DNA of 64,000 nt from Dolomedes plantarius. Lineage: Eukaryota > Arthropoda > Arachnida > Araneae > Dolomedidae. Under the pieces are notes generated by a model. That model did no database searches and was not told the DNA's origin. It worked only from the letters and a program-made list of their open reading frames with translations. How positions within the stretch are numbered: the first letter of the stretch is position 1; each line of letters begins with the position of its first letter. Of the stretch, positions 62,379-64,000 are shown one piece after another. The stretch lies in contig OU015497.1 of assembly GCA_907164885.2 (NCBI GenBank), positions 69,901,429 to 69,965,428 on the forward strand. Reading direction: 5' to 3'. The position numbers and the translations under genes are program-made.

Positions 62379-62533
62379 GCTTCTTCTTTGCACTTGAATT
62401 TAGAGGGAAATATACTAGATTACTTCGGTTATCTCTAAATAAAATTTGGACTAAGGGGTGATACTCTATTGAGATAAGATGAAATAATTTTGAATAGGCA
62501 TTTACATTAATGAATGTGAAATGTTATTGTTTC

Positions 62534-62571
<38 letters not shown>

Positions 62572-62590
62572 ATGTGTGTGTGTGTGTGTA
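62534..62590. repeat. (TA)n and (TG)n microsatellite
   Basis: It adjoins the tail of the next SINE. Confidence 0.9.
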
Positions 62591-62929
62591 TTTGTTGTTT
62601 CTTGTGCCCCCTGGCTGGAAAGAAGTTCCACACCAGGTCCATATAGACTACAGGGTGAAGTGTGTAGCTCCGGTTTCAATAGGACCACAAGGGTCGGAGT
62701 TCGTGCTAGCTAGTTGACCACCTCAATTTCGACCGAACACCGCCAGGGGTGACATCTGGGGGAAAAATACCCTCTTCCACCCTAACGGACCTTCATAGAG
62801 GGACTTTGTAGTCTACGTATTTAACGTGCTCATATCCGGCCTAGACACGGAAATATTTAACGGCGCGCACCGGGATTCCATCTGAGCACCCTTAGAAAGC
62901 CAGCACGTAACTGCAAGGCCGCCTCGAGC

Positions 62930-62931
<2 letters not shown>
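62591..62931 (-). mobile_element. SINE copy, minus strand, near full length
   Basis: The tail is at the left (TTGTTG), followed by the shared 3' block (TGGCTGGAAAGAAGTTCCAC, ACAAGGGTCGGAGTTCG), ATATCCGGCCTAGACACGG, and the tRNA-like head at the right, ending CTCGAG-like at about 62926-62931. It sits between two simple repeats. Confidence 0.65.
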
Positions 62932-63026
<95 letters not shown>

Positions 63027-63077
63027 CATATACATATATATATATATATACATATACATACATATACATATACATAC

Positions 63078-63156
<79 letters not shown>

Positions 63157-63180
63157 TAATGCAAATATATATACATATAT
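62932..63180. repeat. (TA)n microsatellite with TACATA variants
   Basis: About 250 bp of TA repeats with interspersed ACATA units. Confidence 0.95.
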
Positions 63181-63350
63181 ATGCAAATATGTTAGATAAC
63201 AGCCAATCACGGTTTCGCGTCGTGAAATATGCAAATCATGCTGTCGTATAAGAAGGCGGCATTGTGAAGCGTTACAGGAGTTGTATGTAAGTTCTGATGA
63301 AATGTGTTTAGAACATTCGTACGATTTGTTTTCAATCTATACGTGTTTCT

Positions 63351-64000
63351 ATGGCTTCCAGAAGACGAATCGAAGATTCTGTGCATTGGCGGGCTGCCGG
63401 ATGCATTGAAGCAGGAAAATCTATCAAAAATCTTGCTCTTTTGTTCGGCGTTCATCATTCCGTCATTTCACGATTATGGAAACAATTCCAAACCATCTAA
63501 ACAGTTGTTCGAAGACCTGTAGCTGGTCTTCCAAGGGTTACGACCCCCTCGGAAGATCGAAATATTGCTGATGTAGAAAAGCGGAATCGAAGATGGACCT
63601 CCACACGTGTGACATCTATGGTCGCAACGGTCATTGGTAAGACGATATCTGCCACTAATGTTCGTCGAAGGCTACACATGAATATTCTGTACGGCCGGGT
63701 ACGACGAGTTTATGTTCCTGTATCCGTCCAATCCAGAGGGGCACGATTAAAATGGCGCCGCCAGCATGTGAATTGGACTGTGTCTGACTGGGGCAACTTT
63801 ATGTTCACAGATGAGTCCAGATTTTTCCTACAACCCGATGATAAGCGTGTAAAGTTCTGGAGGGAACAAAGCACACGCAATCGACCCGAGAACATCACCG
63901 AACATCACACATTCCGCGATGGAAGAACATTTGCCTGGGTAGAGATTTCACTGGGATATCGCACCGACCTGCACATCTACAGGCGAGGTTCTGTGACGGC
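63351..64000 (+). pseudogene. Tc1-like transposase, N-terminal two-thirds, runs off right edge
   Basis: From ATG 63351 (MASRRRIEDSVHWRAAGCIE) the frame runs to the window end, about 216 codons, with a single in-frame TAA at 63498-63500 (after KQFQTI). It contains the helix-turn-helix region, a second DNA-binding helix region (ATVIGKTISATNVRRRLH) and the first catalytic Asp in FMFTDESRFFL. The second Asp and Glu would be off the window. The start lies about 170 bp from the TA tract, so the left inverted repeat is probably within 63181-63350. Apart from the stop it looks well preserved. Confidence 0.8.

Overview
This window looks like an AT-rich arthropod nuclear genome. An arachnid such as a spider is my best guess, from the mix of Tc1, mariner, rosa-type and other TA-target DNA transposons with tRNA-headed SINEs, but nothing in the sequence fixes the species. 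I see no complete host gene, no CRISPR array, no operon and no rRNA. Long stretches are anonymous AT-rich intergenic or intronic DNA with many (TA)n microsatellites. Almost everything recognisable is a transposable element or its fossil, with one unrecognised reading frame at the left edge and two weak exon candidates.

Layout. 1-2400: a reading frame open at the left edge (3-1154, continuing in frame past a TAG to 1415), then an LTR-like block (1956-2362) with TATA box, poly(A) signal and an upstream purine tract; this may be the 3' end of an LTR retroelement lying mostly off the window. 2414-3031: a TTAA-flanked MITE. 4554-8302: a clear nested stack, in which one SINE is split by a TTAA-flanked MITE (5474-5834) and by a short LTR element (5941-8148) with an exact 5-bp target duplication. 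9.0-14.1 kb: SINEs, a deleted mariner and a long-inverted-repeat element. 15.5-19.3 kb: a piggyBac fossil, MITEs, hAT debris and a 288-bp tandem duplication. 20-26 kb: a Tc1 fragment, a SINE, a deleted mariner and MITEs.

27.3-35.2 kb is a cluster of DNA transposons embedded in (TA)n: a long-inverted-repeat element (27461-29032), a nearly intact Tc1 element with one stop codon (29201-30721), a DD41D rosa-type element (32951-34256) and a Tigger remnant (to 35043). 36.7-41.7 kb holds a CpG-rich palindrome cluster, a perfect 55-bp duplication, and a long-inverted-repeat element broken by a 1.2-kb unidentified insertion with a 15-bp duplication. 44-50 kb: a LINE 3' end, Tc1 debris, a SINE interrupted by a MITE, and two Helitron-like elements joined end to end. 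51.6-57.4 kb: a candidate solo LTR, another element in (TA)n, a CA-rich minisatellite, and a pair of hAT elements that seem to have moved together with the CRE-motif-rich DNA between them. 57.6-64 kb: a second rosa-type lineage, a second Tc1 copy, a possible LTR/pol fragment, a SINE, and the 5' part of another Tc1 element that runs off the right edge.

None of the transposases is intact, so the elements look like past rather than present activity. The most useful signals are structural: exact target duplications that date insertions relative to each other, repeated landing in (TA)n tracts, and composite or tandem transposon arrangements.
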